Positions 12,332 to 22,777 of a stretch of DNA of 64,000 nucleotides are shown here, one piece after another. The stretch covers positions 100,422 to 164,421 of the forward strand of contig NKYR01000094.1 in NCBI GenBank assembly GCA_003184365.1, read 5' to 3'. Origin of the DNA: Evernia prunastri (Eukaryota > Ascomycota > Lecanoromycetes > Lecanorales > Parmeliaceae). Every line of letters begins with the position of its first letter. Position 1 is the stretch's first letter. The notes below the pieces were generated by a model. It did no database searches. It had not been told where the DNA came from and saw only the letters and a list, made by a program, of their open reading frames with translations. Both the position numbers and the translations under genes were made by a program.

Positions 12332-13515
12332 CTAGCTAAATGAACTCCCTTCTCCTTCCATTCCGATTATGGTTGGAACCTCAGCGAGCGCGCAGGATTT
12401 CTCCATTCCTCCCCCGGCAGAGACTTTCATCTCCGCTTCTCGCTCTGTCCTTTCCTTATCGCGATCAGCAGCTATGACCTCGAGGTTGAATCGCGGCATC
12501 CCGCATGCGACAAGTGTGCCAAAACATATCAATACTAGGGCGAAAACCATAATGCGGTCAATGGATTTCGCATAAGCTTGTCTCAATGCTGTAAGCTCGG
12601 CCGCGTATGTAGCTAGAGAGGGAAGATTCAGGGTTCCAGTGCGGATAACGGCGAAGGAGGGAATCGAGGGGGTGAGAAGCCGAACAAAAAGAGTAAGGGA
12701 ATTATCTGGAACATTGGAGCCGATTGATACAGCGAGAACACTAGTTCAGAGCAATGATCAGTCGCTGTTTGACAATGCCTGCACTTTATCATATTGGAGC
12801 AAAGGGAAGCGCGAGAGCGTACCCGCCGAGCAAGGCGACGAATGTGGCGATGCCGTTGCCTACGAATACGTCTTCTTCTCTGCACAAGCCGACACCAGTC
12901 AGCGTAGTTAAACACATTTACACATATTTCTTATAGCGGACTGGAGTGGGATGGGCCAGTAAAGATGTGGAATGGGAAGGTAAATGTTCAAGAGTTGTGT
13001 AGCTTTCAATGGAAGCCTGAATAGCGATATAAGGCGTATTCTCCCCCATCCCGGTTCCCCACCCTGCAAGAACCATGAAGTTTGCCCAAAGCGCGGTCGG
13101 CCTTGAAATACCGAGCGTCATGAGAAGTCAAAGAGAGATGACTGCCAAAGCGAGGCAAAATGCAATGACTTTCGCATGAAAGGGATGTAAAGGTCCCATT
13201 GTCCCTTCAAGAAGCACAATAAACGTTATGTATGCTGACTCGGGGTGGAAAGTCTTGTAAACTTTGCCCATTGTTGGCTGGTACGCGGTCAAAGTCAGAA
13301 GTTAGACAGACCCGTACCACCCCACGTCATCGAAAGCTTTGAAGTCTGTGGAGATTCCGGGAATGGCGACAAAGATGATGGTAGTATCAATGGCCACTAG
13401 GAATGTTCCAAGGATCAAACAGAGTAGGATGATGACCAGTCTCTATTGGGTGGGATAATGGATTGGAGCTCCGGCGGCGAGCTCCTTGACCGAGACATTG
13501 TCCTGGCCTTCGGTC
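12332..13515 (-). pseudogene. broken DHA2-type MFS multidrug transporter
   Basis: Fragments of one transporter follow in order on the minus strand in shifting frames. The N-terminal tail and first helix are at about 13500-13320 (KELAAGAPIHYPTQ, stop, LVAIDTTIIFVAIPGIS, WYGSV). YLTAYQPTMGKVYK-type sequence follows after another stop. A late helix lies at 13121-12990 (GWGTGMGENTPYIAIQ), VGNGIATFVALLGG near 12820, and the C-terminus at 12586-12332 (SIDRIMVFALVLICFGTLVACG). In-frame stops include TAG at 13443-13445 and TAA at 13302-13304, and the middle helices are missing. Intact relatives are 14-helix drug/metabolite exporters, often found beside secondary-metabolite genes. It cannot make a working transporter. 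Confidence 0.85.
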
Positions 13516-14561
13516 TTTGCGAAATTGGCATTTCAAGTTTCTGGAATGCTATCCACGTGGAGTGGAAGTACCAAAACTTATTAATTTTTTTTGGAAAGCG
13601 AGAGCGAACTTGTAGTTCGTTTCGAAACCCGATTGTGGTTGAAGCGACCGTCTCTTTTCTGTAGCAATCTGCAAGCACAATCCTTTGGGTCGCCTGTAGG
13701 GCGTTTCGCTCTAGCCTTGGCGATGCATCTCCCAGTTTTGTCTTTGTATGAGCGTTACCAATGCAAGTCCAGGCTATAATGCTGTCGTTCCCAGTTTCCG
13801 AAAGGAGTAATGCATGCGAATGAAGCAAGCGACCCGTCGGAGCAGGCCCACAGCCTTGCGGACCATGCCGCCCCGAGACAACTCTCCGTGCTTCACTCTT
13901 AGGTTGAATCGTTTCCTTGTGCTTATAGTGCAATATCTCATTCAAATCCCATTGCAACAGGCTGCAGTGAGCTGAAAATGACCTTATCCGTGCCAATAAG
14001 ATCATCACGCAAATGCTCTAAAGTGGCGCCATTCAGTACGCTGTATGTAGCTAATACCTTTGTCTCCATGTGCCGAGGCTAAACAAGATTGCGCACTGAC
14101 GAGGTCGAGACAACAAATCCTGAATCCTGAGATATGCAGTAAGCCGGACTATGCACGCTGCAGAAGCCGCGTCCGGTATGGATATCTTATGTGCGATGAA
14201 TGGCGCGCGAAGTTGATGCGCTAGGTAGGAAGTGCATGAGATTGTTATCAGTACCTTTGTTCACGTTTCATATGGATCCCCCCAATAAAGGAGGCGCAAT
14301 ATCAATGGCTGCTACGCTGAGTGTTTTATTCGTTGTGCTTGCCCAACGGAGAATGCCAGAAGCCTTATTACTGTGGTTCTTTTATGTCTCGGGGTGCAGG
14401 TTTGTGCTGATCGCTTTCTGCAATATTACAGAAAGATGGAGGATCATGTCATTGCCTCGCCGCTCAGGTACACCGAAACTTGCACGCTATCCAGTCTCAC
14501 GGATTGTTTACCTTTGGTTCCTACCTTTTTTCTAGCTTTGACACTGCAACCAGCGACCAAG
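13516..14561. other. intergenic between broken transporter and rhodopsin-like gene
   Basis: An open frame at 14008-13415 (minus) overlaps the transporter remnant and is a shadow of it. The frame 14200-14535 (plus) has hydrophobic stretches (ISMAATLSVLFVVLAQ) but no recognisable family. It could be another eroded membrane-protein piece. Confidence 0.4.
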
Positions 14562-15806
14562 ATGGACTCAGCTGGAGAGCCACCCCTTTACGACGGTCGA
14601 ATCTCGCGAGTTGCCTTTAAGGTCTGTGGCTACCTTAGGGTTCTTGTTTTGATCGATCACTGACGGCTTGATGACTACGAACAGGCTCTTATTGGTGTCT
14701 TCTTTGCTCTGAGCATAGTTGTAGCAATTATTCGCTTGTTGCTGCAGGCGAAAATCCATCGTCGTCTATATCTGGATGATTACTTCCTCATCTTCGCTTG
14801 TGCGTGTCTGACCGCGAGCACAGTACTTTGCTATAGGGATGTTGAAGTTCTCTACTGGGGTCAGGAGTTGAACCTCAATGTAGCGCGTTTGTCTTTTATT
14901 CTCGCGGAACATGTTGAACCTGCCGCTGGTATTGACGCGTATCTACGACTGGACAAGACTTATCACTCTCTCATATGGACTGCAATTTTTTCCATCAAGT
15001 TTGCCTATCTAGTCTTCTTCCGACGTCTTATCGATCGAATAGGGCCTTTGATTATCTACTGGCGAGTCGTTACGGGCATTATCCTCATCTCTTTCCTCGT
15101 CTGCATTGTACCCGTCCTTGTTTCTTGTCAGAGAACGGGGTTGGAAGCTAGTAAGCACGTTCGTCTTCACCTTTTCTGCTAGGCTGACCACTTGAATTCA
15201 GCGATTTGTGGCTCGCCTCAGTATGTCTACCGTTCCGTGATCGTGGGCGACTGTGCCATTGCTCTAGATATTATTACGGATATATTGCTCGTTGGCGTCC
15301 CCATTCGACTTCTTTGGTTCGTGAAAATCAAGCCACGACAAAAACTGATCGTCGGTACTTTTCTCTCACTGAATATATTCATGGTCGTTACCGCCGCTAT
15401 AAGAGTATCTGGTCTCACATCTCGCGGCAATATCGACGACGTTTGGGCGTTCGTCTGGAGTCAAATAGAAGCCTGCGTCGCAATCTCTGTGATCTCACTG
15501 ACGACCTTTCGCTCAGCCTTTGTTGATTCAGTGTCTTCACGCGCCCGCAGAGAGAGGGTCAAGAAGCCGTGGTACTCCGGCACTATCCACGCTATCAAGC
15601 GCAATACAGCTCAGCAACTTAATGATGAGGATGACATCCAGGGGCTACCTAAAATTCCATCTGCAACGTTGACGGGCATGCGAATCTTCATTCAAGGTGG
15701 GCGTCGTAGTCTGACCAGTCACTGTCCTACGGCGACAATTGAGGGGGAGCTCGACAAGTGGCCACTTCACCAAGGCCATTACGAGTCGAACAAAACTACA
15801 ATTTGA
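14562..15806 (+). CDS. fungal rhodopsin-domain (PTH11/SAT4-like) integral membrane protein
   Basis: Three exons: 14562-14621, 14685-15150 and 15202-15806, joined in frame to 376 aa. The first intron has a weak donor (GTCTGT), the second is GTAAGC...CAG. About seven hydrophobic segments run from LIGVFFALSIVVAIIRLLLQ to IEACVAISVISLTTFRSAFV, followed by a polar C-terminal tail of about 85 residues. Family hallmarks seen are LDDYFLIFACACL after helix 2, TYHSLIWTAIFSIKFAYLVF for helices 3-4, ICGSPQYVYRSVIVGDCAIA, and LLWFVKIKPRQKLIVGTFLS. Members are plasma-membrane proteins suspected to be receptors. Many sit in or near metabolite clusters. It is the only intact gene between a broken transporter and two broken P450s. 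The exact start is the least certain part. Confidence 0.82.
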
Positions 15807-16999
15807 GGGTGTTGCAGGGTCACTCAATGAAGGCCAATGGCATACTTGGAACATGCGGAGACGGTCCAGACTCAGTGCCTAGCAATCCCCCTGACCCCTT
15901 GATGTTTCCTCCTAGAATTTTAAAGTTTCATCTAAGACGTACTCAATGAAATCAAAGATGTATTGCCTGGTTCAGAAGTATGAAAATAACTGATGAAACA
16001 AATGTTTGATGTCCTGTAGCCGGCAGAGGAGAGTGCTTCAATTGCCAAACCCAGATCTAGCGATGGACGAGCCAGATGCGTGGCTCGGGTAATATTGACA
16101 TAGAGCTTTTGTAGAGAGAATAAGGAAGATACCTTGCGGAAAGCGTCACAATATTTCTCACAGCCATACGGAGAGGGGCGATGCCCACGGAAAATCCAGC
16201 CTCTGCATTGGCGAATTCTGCAGAGAGTGTACCTAAAGATTGACTGCATGTCTTGCGTTTGAGGGCCCCACTGCTTCTATAGTGTTTATAGCTGTGGCCT
16301 GGCCCCTGGTCAACCAATTGATACGGATTGATTGGATGACTGGCCCTGCGACTTGCGCTGCCAATTAATTTTCGACTTCAGATGCAGGGGTTTCCACCTA
16401 CGCCCGGAGCATGTACCACCTCATTTACCCTCTGCGCATCGCTGCAAGGCTCCGCAAAGATTACCTTCTATGGATAGGTAATTCATGAGTTCGGCAGTCC
16501 AGGCTGAGTCTTCACGTACGGTGTTGAAGGATCAATAGCACGCCTCATCCCTGAGAGACCACTTATAAGCCAGAAATTCCGTCGGGCATTGACTCTCCAG
16601 CCGCCCGTCGGTACAAACGTCCACATGCAAGACGGCGCGGAGTTGGAGCTGAGCTCAGCTGGCAGATCTTCGAGACTTCCGAACACGGACATAAATTACT
16701 CGAAGCAGCTTTGCCCCGCCTTGCTCCATGCGGGCCTACTTGAGCGTAAGGACTTCGTGGAATGGGTGTTGTGTGTGTGGGTCACGGCGTAGGTGAGTCT
16801 CCAATCTCAATGGCTTTCTATTGATATAAGTCCTACGAAATACTTCTTGCTTCGACAACTCTGTCTCTGCCTCATCCCAAGGATCCTTTTTTCCCCTCGT
16901 CTTGTTATGTGCTGTTTATTCGTTTATTTCCAAACTTTTGTCCCTACCAAAGGTTTCAAAATCCCTCGCTTCTTACCCGGCTCGGCGAAGTAGGACGTC
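15807..16999. other. no gene recognised
   Basis: Minus-strand frames 16317-16057 and 16249-15932 overlap in different frames, and each is open over about 100 codons. A donor-like GGTATC stands at their shared region, so an eroded or spliced gene is possible, but I recognise no family. The rest is featureless. Confidence 0.35.
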
Positions 17000-18909
17000 A
17001 TGGAGCACGGTCAGAATGCGTCGGGCTACGTGGATAAACAATCACCGTCCGGTCTGGGTTACTGCAACGAGGCTCGGATTAGTCCTTTGCCAGACCGCAA
17101 CCTCGAAATCATCTCGTCTTCAAATTCTTGGGTCTTTGCACTTGTGATCTTGATGCTCTCGAGAGTGTTGCTGTTCAGACATCTTCGGATCAATTGGGCC
17201 TCGAGAACGGCCTCGGTCCCACAGAAGAGAAATATTCCACCTCAGCTTCCGTATCGAACATCAGTAATTGGCAATGTGATCTCGTACCTGATAGATACCG
17301 CCCAATTGGCTTCTTCGATCACGCGAGTTGTCCATATTCTATATCCTCGGCCTCCCTTGACCAACGTTGAAAGAAGTAGCTGATATCTCCGCAGACGAAA
17401 ATTCGGAAGCTCTGCGGTTGTCCGTCTTAATTTCTTCCGGAAAAGAGATATCTACGTCAGTCCTGGAGCAGAGTATCTTAACGCGGCCTGGAAAAACACT
17501 CAGGGCATGACATCTACCAATGGCATCGACATCGCTCTACAAAACACTTTTGACACCCCAAAACAATACATGATGTTTTTCAGAGCCGACAAGTCCGGCA
17601 TCACTCATGACCCCCAGCTTCAGAGCTCGACCAGGCCAGAAGACCGTGTGTTCTACCTTATGCACAAAGCAACCGTGGATTGCCTTGCAGGCTCACATAT
17701 CGCGATTGCCACTCAGAAATTCCACGCTTTACTCGAGAGAAGATTTAAGGCTGTCCCAGTCCAAGATGACTGAGTCGAGATGGATGACCTGTTCGGCTTT
17801 CTCTGACCCCTTGTATCCTAATCTACTGTTGAAGCAATGTGTGGTGCCAATCTTGTAAAAATGTTTCCGGAATTCATCGACAGCTTCTGGAATTTCAACA
17901 GCAGCATGCCAAAATTGCTTCAGGGCTGGCCTCGATGGATGATGCCAAAGGCATGGCAGGCACGTGACCAATGCATCTCAACCATGAAACAATGGCGTAA
18001 GATGAGCGGTAAGGAAGGCTTCGAGAAGAATTTTGATGGCAACGTTATTATTCTGCGAAGATGGAGCTACTTTTCGAAGATGCAAGGGCTCAGTGATGAC
18101 GGCGTCGCGTGCTCAGACCTTGGAAATCTCTGGGGGTAGGCTATGTGGCAAGATGGAAAAAACAAGATTACTCAGCTAATCGTCTTCTGTTGTTCTGGCA
18201 CGCGATGCGCGACCGCTCGCTCCTTTCCCGGGCCACATCCGAAGCCAACGCCTGCCGCGCGTCTGACGCAACCAAATCCCTTTCCTTCGATACGGCAAAG
18301 CTTTGCAACCAGCCTCTTCTTCAGTCTAGCTACGCTGAAACACTCCGTATGTACGTTGCCGTCTATATCATCTGCAAACCGGAGTACGAAGACGCTCAGG
18401 TCCTAGATTGTATCATCCCTAAGGACACAATGATCGTGATATCCAGCGCCATGGCACATTTGGATAAGCGAAATTTGAGTCTAGGAATGATGGAAGAACA
18501 TCCTGTGGAAACCTTCTGGGCTGATAGGTTCCTAACCTCCTGCAACAACATCTCTCGACCTTCTTCCGAATGCTCGACCGTTAGTAATCCATCAGCATCA
18601 AAAAATGACCCCGACACACCTGCTATGTCTGCAGTCTCTGGTCCTGATCCACGGGAGCCCAAGTTCTCCCTGATCAATTACAGTGGATCGTGGGTTCCTT
18701 TGGGAGGTGGTATCCACCAGTGTCCGAGAACGCATTGGGTGAAGTTACAAATGCTGCTCAGTTTTGCTATTTTAAGCGCAGCTTTCGATGTCGAGCTTCA
18801 GCCTGGAAAGGAGAAGTTGCGGATAGATATGGCAAAGTACGGTCTCGGGGCTTTACAGCCAACCGAGATGGCTATTTTCAAGATCAGACGGAAGGAGGCA
18901 GCTGTTTAG
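17000..18909 (+). pseudogene. broken cytochrome P450 (copy A)
   Basis: Collinear P450 pieces. A membrane anchor and proline hinge lie at 17000-17340 (SNSWVFALVILMLSRVLLF, then IPPQLPYRTSVIGN). A second block from about 17396 carries AAWKNTQG and STRPEDRVFYLMHKATVDCL. A third block at 17837-18136 reads GWPRWMMPKAWQARDQC. The C-terminal block 18176-18909 has the K-helix ExxR (YAETLRMYVA) and FWADRFL. In-frame stops stand at 17771, 17804 and 17819, and the junction near 18136 does not keep frame with an obvious intron. The heme loop reads PLGGGIHQCPRTH: the cysteine is present, but the conserved Phe and the Gly after Cys-Pro are replaced. The relatives are microsomal monooxygenases of fungal metabolism. 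No active enzyme is expected from this locus. Confidence 0.8.
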
Positions 18910-19789
18910 AGGGATATGGAAGACTCCTGGGATGAAAATTTTCTGGGGACGGTAGGGCAGGGTACGATAGACCGTTTGTGTCGCACACCGATTACTTGTA
19001 ATGATAGTGCATTATCGTCTTGCTTCTAGGTACATTCTTTGTTTCTCATCAACTCCATTTGTACTTGTCGAATCGTAAAGGAGTACACCGAGCTGCAATT
19101 CCTGAGTTCCTTCGAATATGAAACTGGCAGCCTCAATACTGTTTCAAAGTCTGGTATTTCGTAGCCCAGCAATCAGGCAGCAAAGCGCGCACAGAACCGT
19201 TATGCTTAGAGCGACGCCGTCTCCCAATCCCACGTGCTCGCACTGCACTCTCGACAGCTCATCTCTAGTGGGACTATCTTCTCTTCCGTCGCAGCTTGCC
19301 ATTCAAAGGAAAACAAGCCTGCAGCACAGCAAATTGTAGGAGATAAACCTGAATCTATGCTGTCGCGTCCTTATCTGCTAATACTTGTGAGCAGGTCGTA
19401 CATCCGCCCGAATTGCGCATTTTTCCCTGTTCAACTGCCGCAACGGGAGCTGCGTTGGGCGAATGAAAGGTGAAATGAGGCTTGGGTGGGTCGTAACGCA
19501 AGAGAGAAATACTGCTGTGCCACATGAAAGAGGTGGACGCGTGGCTAAAAATATGAGGGGCAGATATTGAACACAGGAAGGAGAAAAACTGTCCCAAGTC
19601 TGCGAGTCAAGAAGCATTTACCTAAAGCTGCATCTTCCTCGGCATTGAGGGTTGGAGATGCATACCTTGGCGATAGATACGTTGTACTTGAAGGCATTAA
19701 TCCTTGGCCATAAAACTGACATGCAACTAGTCAAACGATGATTGGTCAATATCTGAGTTTATATGCAGTGCTGTGGAGAAGCACCCAAC
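18910..19789. other. intergenic between two broken P450 genes
   Basis: No coding pattern recognised. The N-terminal half of P450 copy B, which should lie here, is not detectable. Confidence 0.4.
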
Positions 19790-20599
19790 TTTTGGAGAGT
19801 AATCAAAGACATGGGCACCTGGATCCCTCAGGAATCCATATACTCAGCCCTCGTCGCTTTTGACTGCTTACCTCAAGGAGAATCCTAATATCGACGACTC
19901 TAGAGATATCGATTCCCTCTTCAAGGAGATAGCCATAGACCAATTGAAATCAGTCTTTTTCTCTTGCCATGATAGCATGAGTAGCACAGCCTGCTACAAC
20001 CTTTATCTTCTTTCTATTTATACTGACATCCTCTCCTGTCTCCATACCGAAGACGAAGACGTCCTAGGTCCGGACCCCTCTCAAGCTGCAACTCGAATCT
20101 CTGAGAACCCGTATCTGCTAAACAAGCTTCCTTACACCACAGCCGCCCTGAAAGAATCTATGCGACTGTTCCCCGCCGTATCCTCTACCCGCAGTTGCGA
20201 GTCCCCACAGTGGCTTGCAGTACCCGATCGAGCCAATCTCTTTAGTCTGGCTCTTCTTTCATGCCTGCCTCCATGATCTAGCTTTTTGGCTGCGTGCGAA
20301 CGATTTCTCGCCGAGCGCTGGCTAGCGAAAAGGGCGAAGAGTTGTGCCCCAAGCAAGGAGCATGAAGGCCATTTGAACCTGGGCCGCGAGGTCATATTGG
20401 GAAAGAATTGAGCCTAATAGAATCGATAATTGTACTGTGTCTAGTGACGAGGCGTTTCGAGGTAAGCGCAACGTATGAAGAGATAGATGCCGAAAGAGGC
20501 CGGAAGGGCCAAACGATGAAGACTGCCAGGGTGAGAACGGTTGATGGAGAGAGTGGATCCTTGCCTTGTCGGGTGAGGGGACTGGTGGGAAAACTGTAA
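19790..20599 (+). pseudogene. broken cytochrome P450 (copy B), C-terminal half only
   Basis: The frame 19790-20276 holds an I-helix-like segment (QLKSVFFSCHDSMSSTACY, where the family usually has GHDTTSST). After it come DEDVLGPDPSQAATRI and the K-helix LKESMRLFPAVSSTR. Later pieces shift frame: ERFLAERWLA near 20310, then the heme region at about 20368-20599. That region reads RPFEPGPRGHIGKELSLIE, so the cysteine that binds heme iron has become histidine. The last piece continues to VRTVDGESGS and the stop. Loss of the thiolate ligand, frame shifts and absence of the N-terminal half make it a clear pseudogene. The pattern of the end (LIE...RTVDGE) is like P450s of fungal polyketide pathways of the StcS kind, but this is only a resemblance. 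Confidence 0.75.
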
Positions 20600-20899
20600 T
20601 TGGTCTTGAAAATTTTAGCCGGCATCTCAATGGACAGGAATTCGGACTGGGTGAGTGTCTTTTAGAACGTCATCTGGCTGGCGGCCCGCGATGACACGTT
20701 CTTAGGTGTCAATTCCGGGTACTCTAGCCGCAGTTTGTCCTGCGTCCCGGCCCGTCTCCTCGGTACGTGGGTACCTAGTCTAAACGTGTACAGACGCGAT
20801 TGTTGGAGCTAACCAGCACTTAAAAATCTGACTGTCTAATGTCTAACAACGGCAACTGACAACATCTGCTCTGAAATTTGTCTACGCATATATTGAGCA

Positions 20900-21943
20900 A
20901 TGGCCAGGACCAAAGCAGTGGCAGCTTACTGGACCCAACCTCGCACCAGGGCTAATGATTCCGGAGTGCATCGCAGGTCCTACAGATTGCGAAACCAGGA
21001 ACGACACGGCAAAGAACAGACTCCAAAACAAACGCTTCGTACAAACCCCCAATCCGCGTCTCGACTTCTCAGAATGCCTCGCGAAATCAGAAACTACATT
21101 TTTGAGCTTGCTCTCACCACTTACGAAGATCCTGCTAGGCCTTGCAATGTTGACATCCGAGTGCCCGAATGCCTTCAACGAAGCTTTCCCCATTATCGCC
21201 CAGGCCACTATCACCACCTCCACACGGACACCGCACTGCTTCGTACATGTCGCCTCGTCTATGATGAAAGCGCCCTCTTACCGGTGTCTGTCAATACCCA
21301 CATTCTCTGCTACCCCGGGATCATAGGCCTCTCCTTCCCAATGCCCACCATCGCCACCTCCTACTTCAAGCGCATGTCACCCGCTCAACTGGCAGCCGTG
21401 CAACACATCCACATTTTCGCCAACCGCACTCGTCTCACGGCCAAAGACCCTGGTCAATATATCAGCTACAGCGCGTTCGCAGAACTAGGCAGTTTGCGCG
21501 GCAAGAAGGGGAGAGTAGCCCGTGGCGAAAGGGGTGCATGTGGGATTGGGGGACCCTACCCTAGAACAATGACTATTACGATCAGTAAAGTCGATTGGAA
21601 TTTCCGCAATCATTTTCAGGTCGACCTCGAAAAGTTTTTGAGGAATAAGCATTGGGAGAATGTCTTGGGAGAATTGAAAGAATTAAGAATGGAATTGGAG
21701 GTTGAAGATGAAGAAAAGGAGGTACTGGTGCCCATTATAAATAAGCTGAAGAACTTTGAATTCAACATTGGCGGAGGCGGTTCGCTGGTCGCCGGCAAGG
21801 AAGTGAAGGAAAGTGTATGGAAAGGAGGTTTGATTGAGCGTCCCTTAGGCGGTCCCCAACCATTCACGTGGAGGGAGACGAAATTCCATGTTGTTACAGT
21901 TGTCTGGAGAGTAAGGTCCGTTGGTCAAGGCCTCGCAGATTAG
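20900..21943 (+). CDS. fungal 'MPREIR' protein (F-box-like/DUF7730-type), unknown function
   Basis: Intronless 347-aa protein. After a basic N-terminal tail it carries SRLLRMPREIRNYIFELAL (about residues 54-72), the F-box-like opening of a very common fungal family. The second family block follows (HTDTALLRTCRLVYDESALL), in which a leucine-rich helix ends in the R-x-VYDE pattern. The C-terminal part has an acidic helical stretch (LKELRMELEVEDEEKEVLV). These proteins are abundant in filamentous fungi and have no proven role. The F-box resemblance suggests protein-protein contact. The frame is complete. Confidence 0.75.
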   Translation: MARTKAVAAYWTQPRTRANDSGVHRRSYRLRNQERHGKEQTPKQTLRTNPQSASRLLRMPREIRNYIFELALTTYEDPARPCNVDIRVPECLQRSFPHYRPGHYHHLHTDTALLRTCRLVYDESALLPVSVNTHILCYPGIIGLSFPMPTIATSYFKRMSPAQLAAVQHIHIFANRTRLTAKDPGQYISYSAFAELGSLRGKKGRVARGERGACGIGGPYPRTMTITISKVDWNFRNHFQVDLEKFLRNKHWENVLGELKELRMELEVEDEEKEVLVPIINKLKNFEFNIGGGGSLVAGKEVKESVWKGGLIERPLGGPQPFTWRETKFHVVTVVWRVRSVGQGLAD

Positions 21944-22777
21944 ATTCCCGTTTCAGCTTTCGAATGCTGCTTGTACCCGATGAGAACGCCCAGGGAGCCC
22001 CGCGTTAATTCGTGGCCAGAGCAGATGTTAAGACAACCCGGAGATCTTGTTCGGGCTCCAGAAGCACAATAATTGCCAAATGCGTTGGGTATCGAACACT
22101 TGGTACCTGTATCTCAATTCTATAGAGGTATGTGGGTGGTTTGTGGCACAGTGACTCATACTTTGGGCACCTCAGCCTAAGGCAAACGTGAAGGATGTGG
22201 ATAGTCATGAGTATTGAGTGCTTTGGTCATGGCAAACAAACTTATAGACTGCCTTCGTATCAGCTCCTGGATTGATGTCTATCTCGGCACGATTGTCCGA
22301 AATTGTATCGCACTGCCGTTGCATACCTAGATATATCACTTGCTGGGCTGGTGATTCACGCCCTACTCCGAAGCTAACTGGAGAGTGTACCTGGGAGGTA
22401 TTTTCTGGGGTACAGGGCGAATTACTAGCCCACAAGGTGGTACGCGCTACGCATCCGTCGCTTTTCCATCTATGTTTTCCCCCTGAAGTCATCATAGGCG
22501 GCACTCGCAACGGTGGAACGTTCTGCGGATAGATCTTTTCGTTGCGACTTCAAAGCCGAATTGCCTGTTGAAACATCAGCCCGGTCGGCTAGCGCATATC
22601 GCACATCGCGTAGAGTATCATCGTTCATCATTCGTGTACGTAAGTAAAGATTTTCACCAACGGAATCTCGATTTGCTCAATATAACAAAATTTCATGTGC
22701 ATCACTGCCGGGCGTTGAGTTGCATCAATCTTGTTACCTTCCTAGCCAGTCATATTGTTTCCATGATCTGACCCAGT
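21944..22777. other. intergenic
   Basis: The upstream region of the peptidase gene. One minus-strand frame, 22510-22205, lacks an ATG start at its head (the inner ATG gives about 95 codons) and has five cysteines over its length. No motif recognised, left unannotated. Confidence 0.4.

Noticed and set aside
18109..18909. 266-aa P450 C-terminal frame taken as a functional gene
   Set aside because: It starts in the middle of the fold, follows three in-frame stops and has an altered heme loop.
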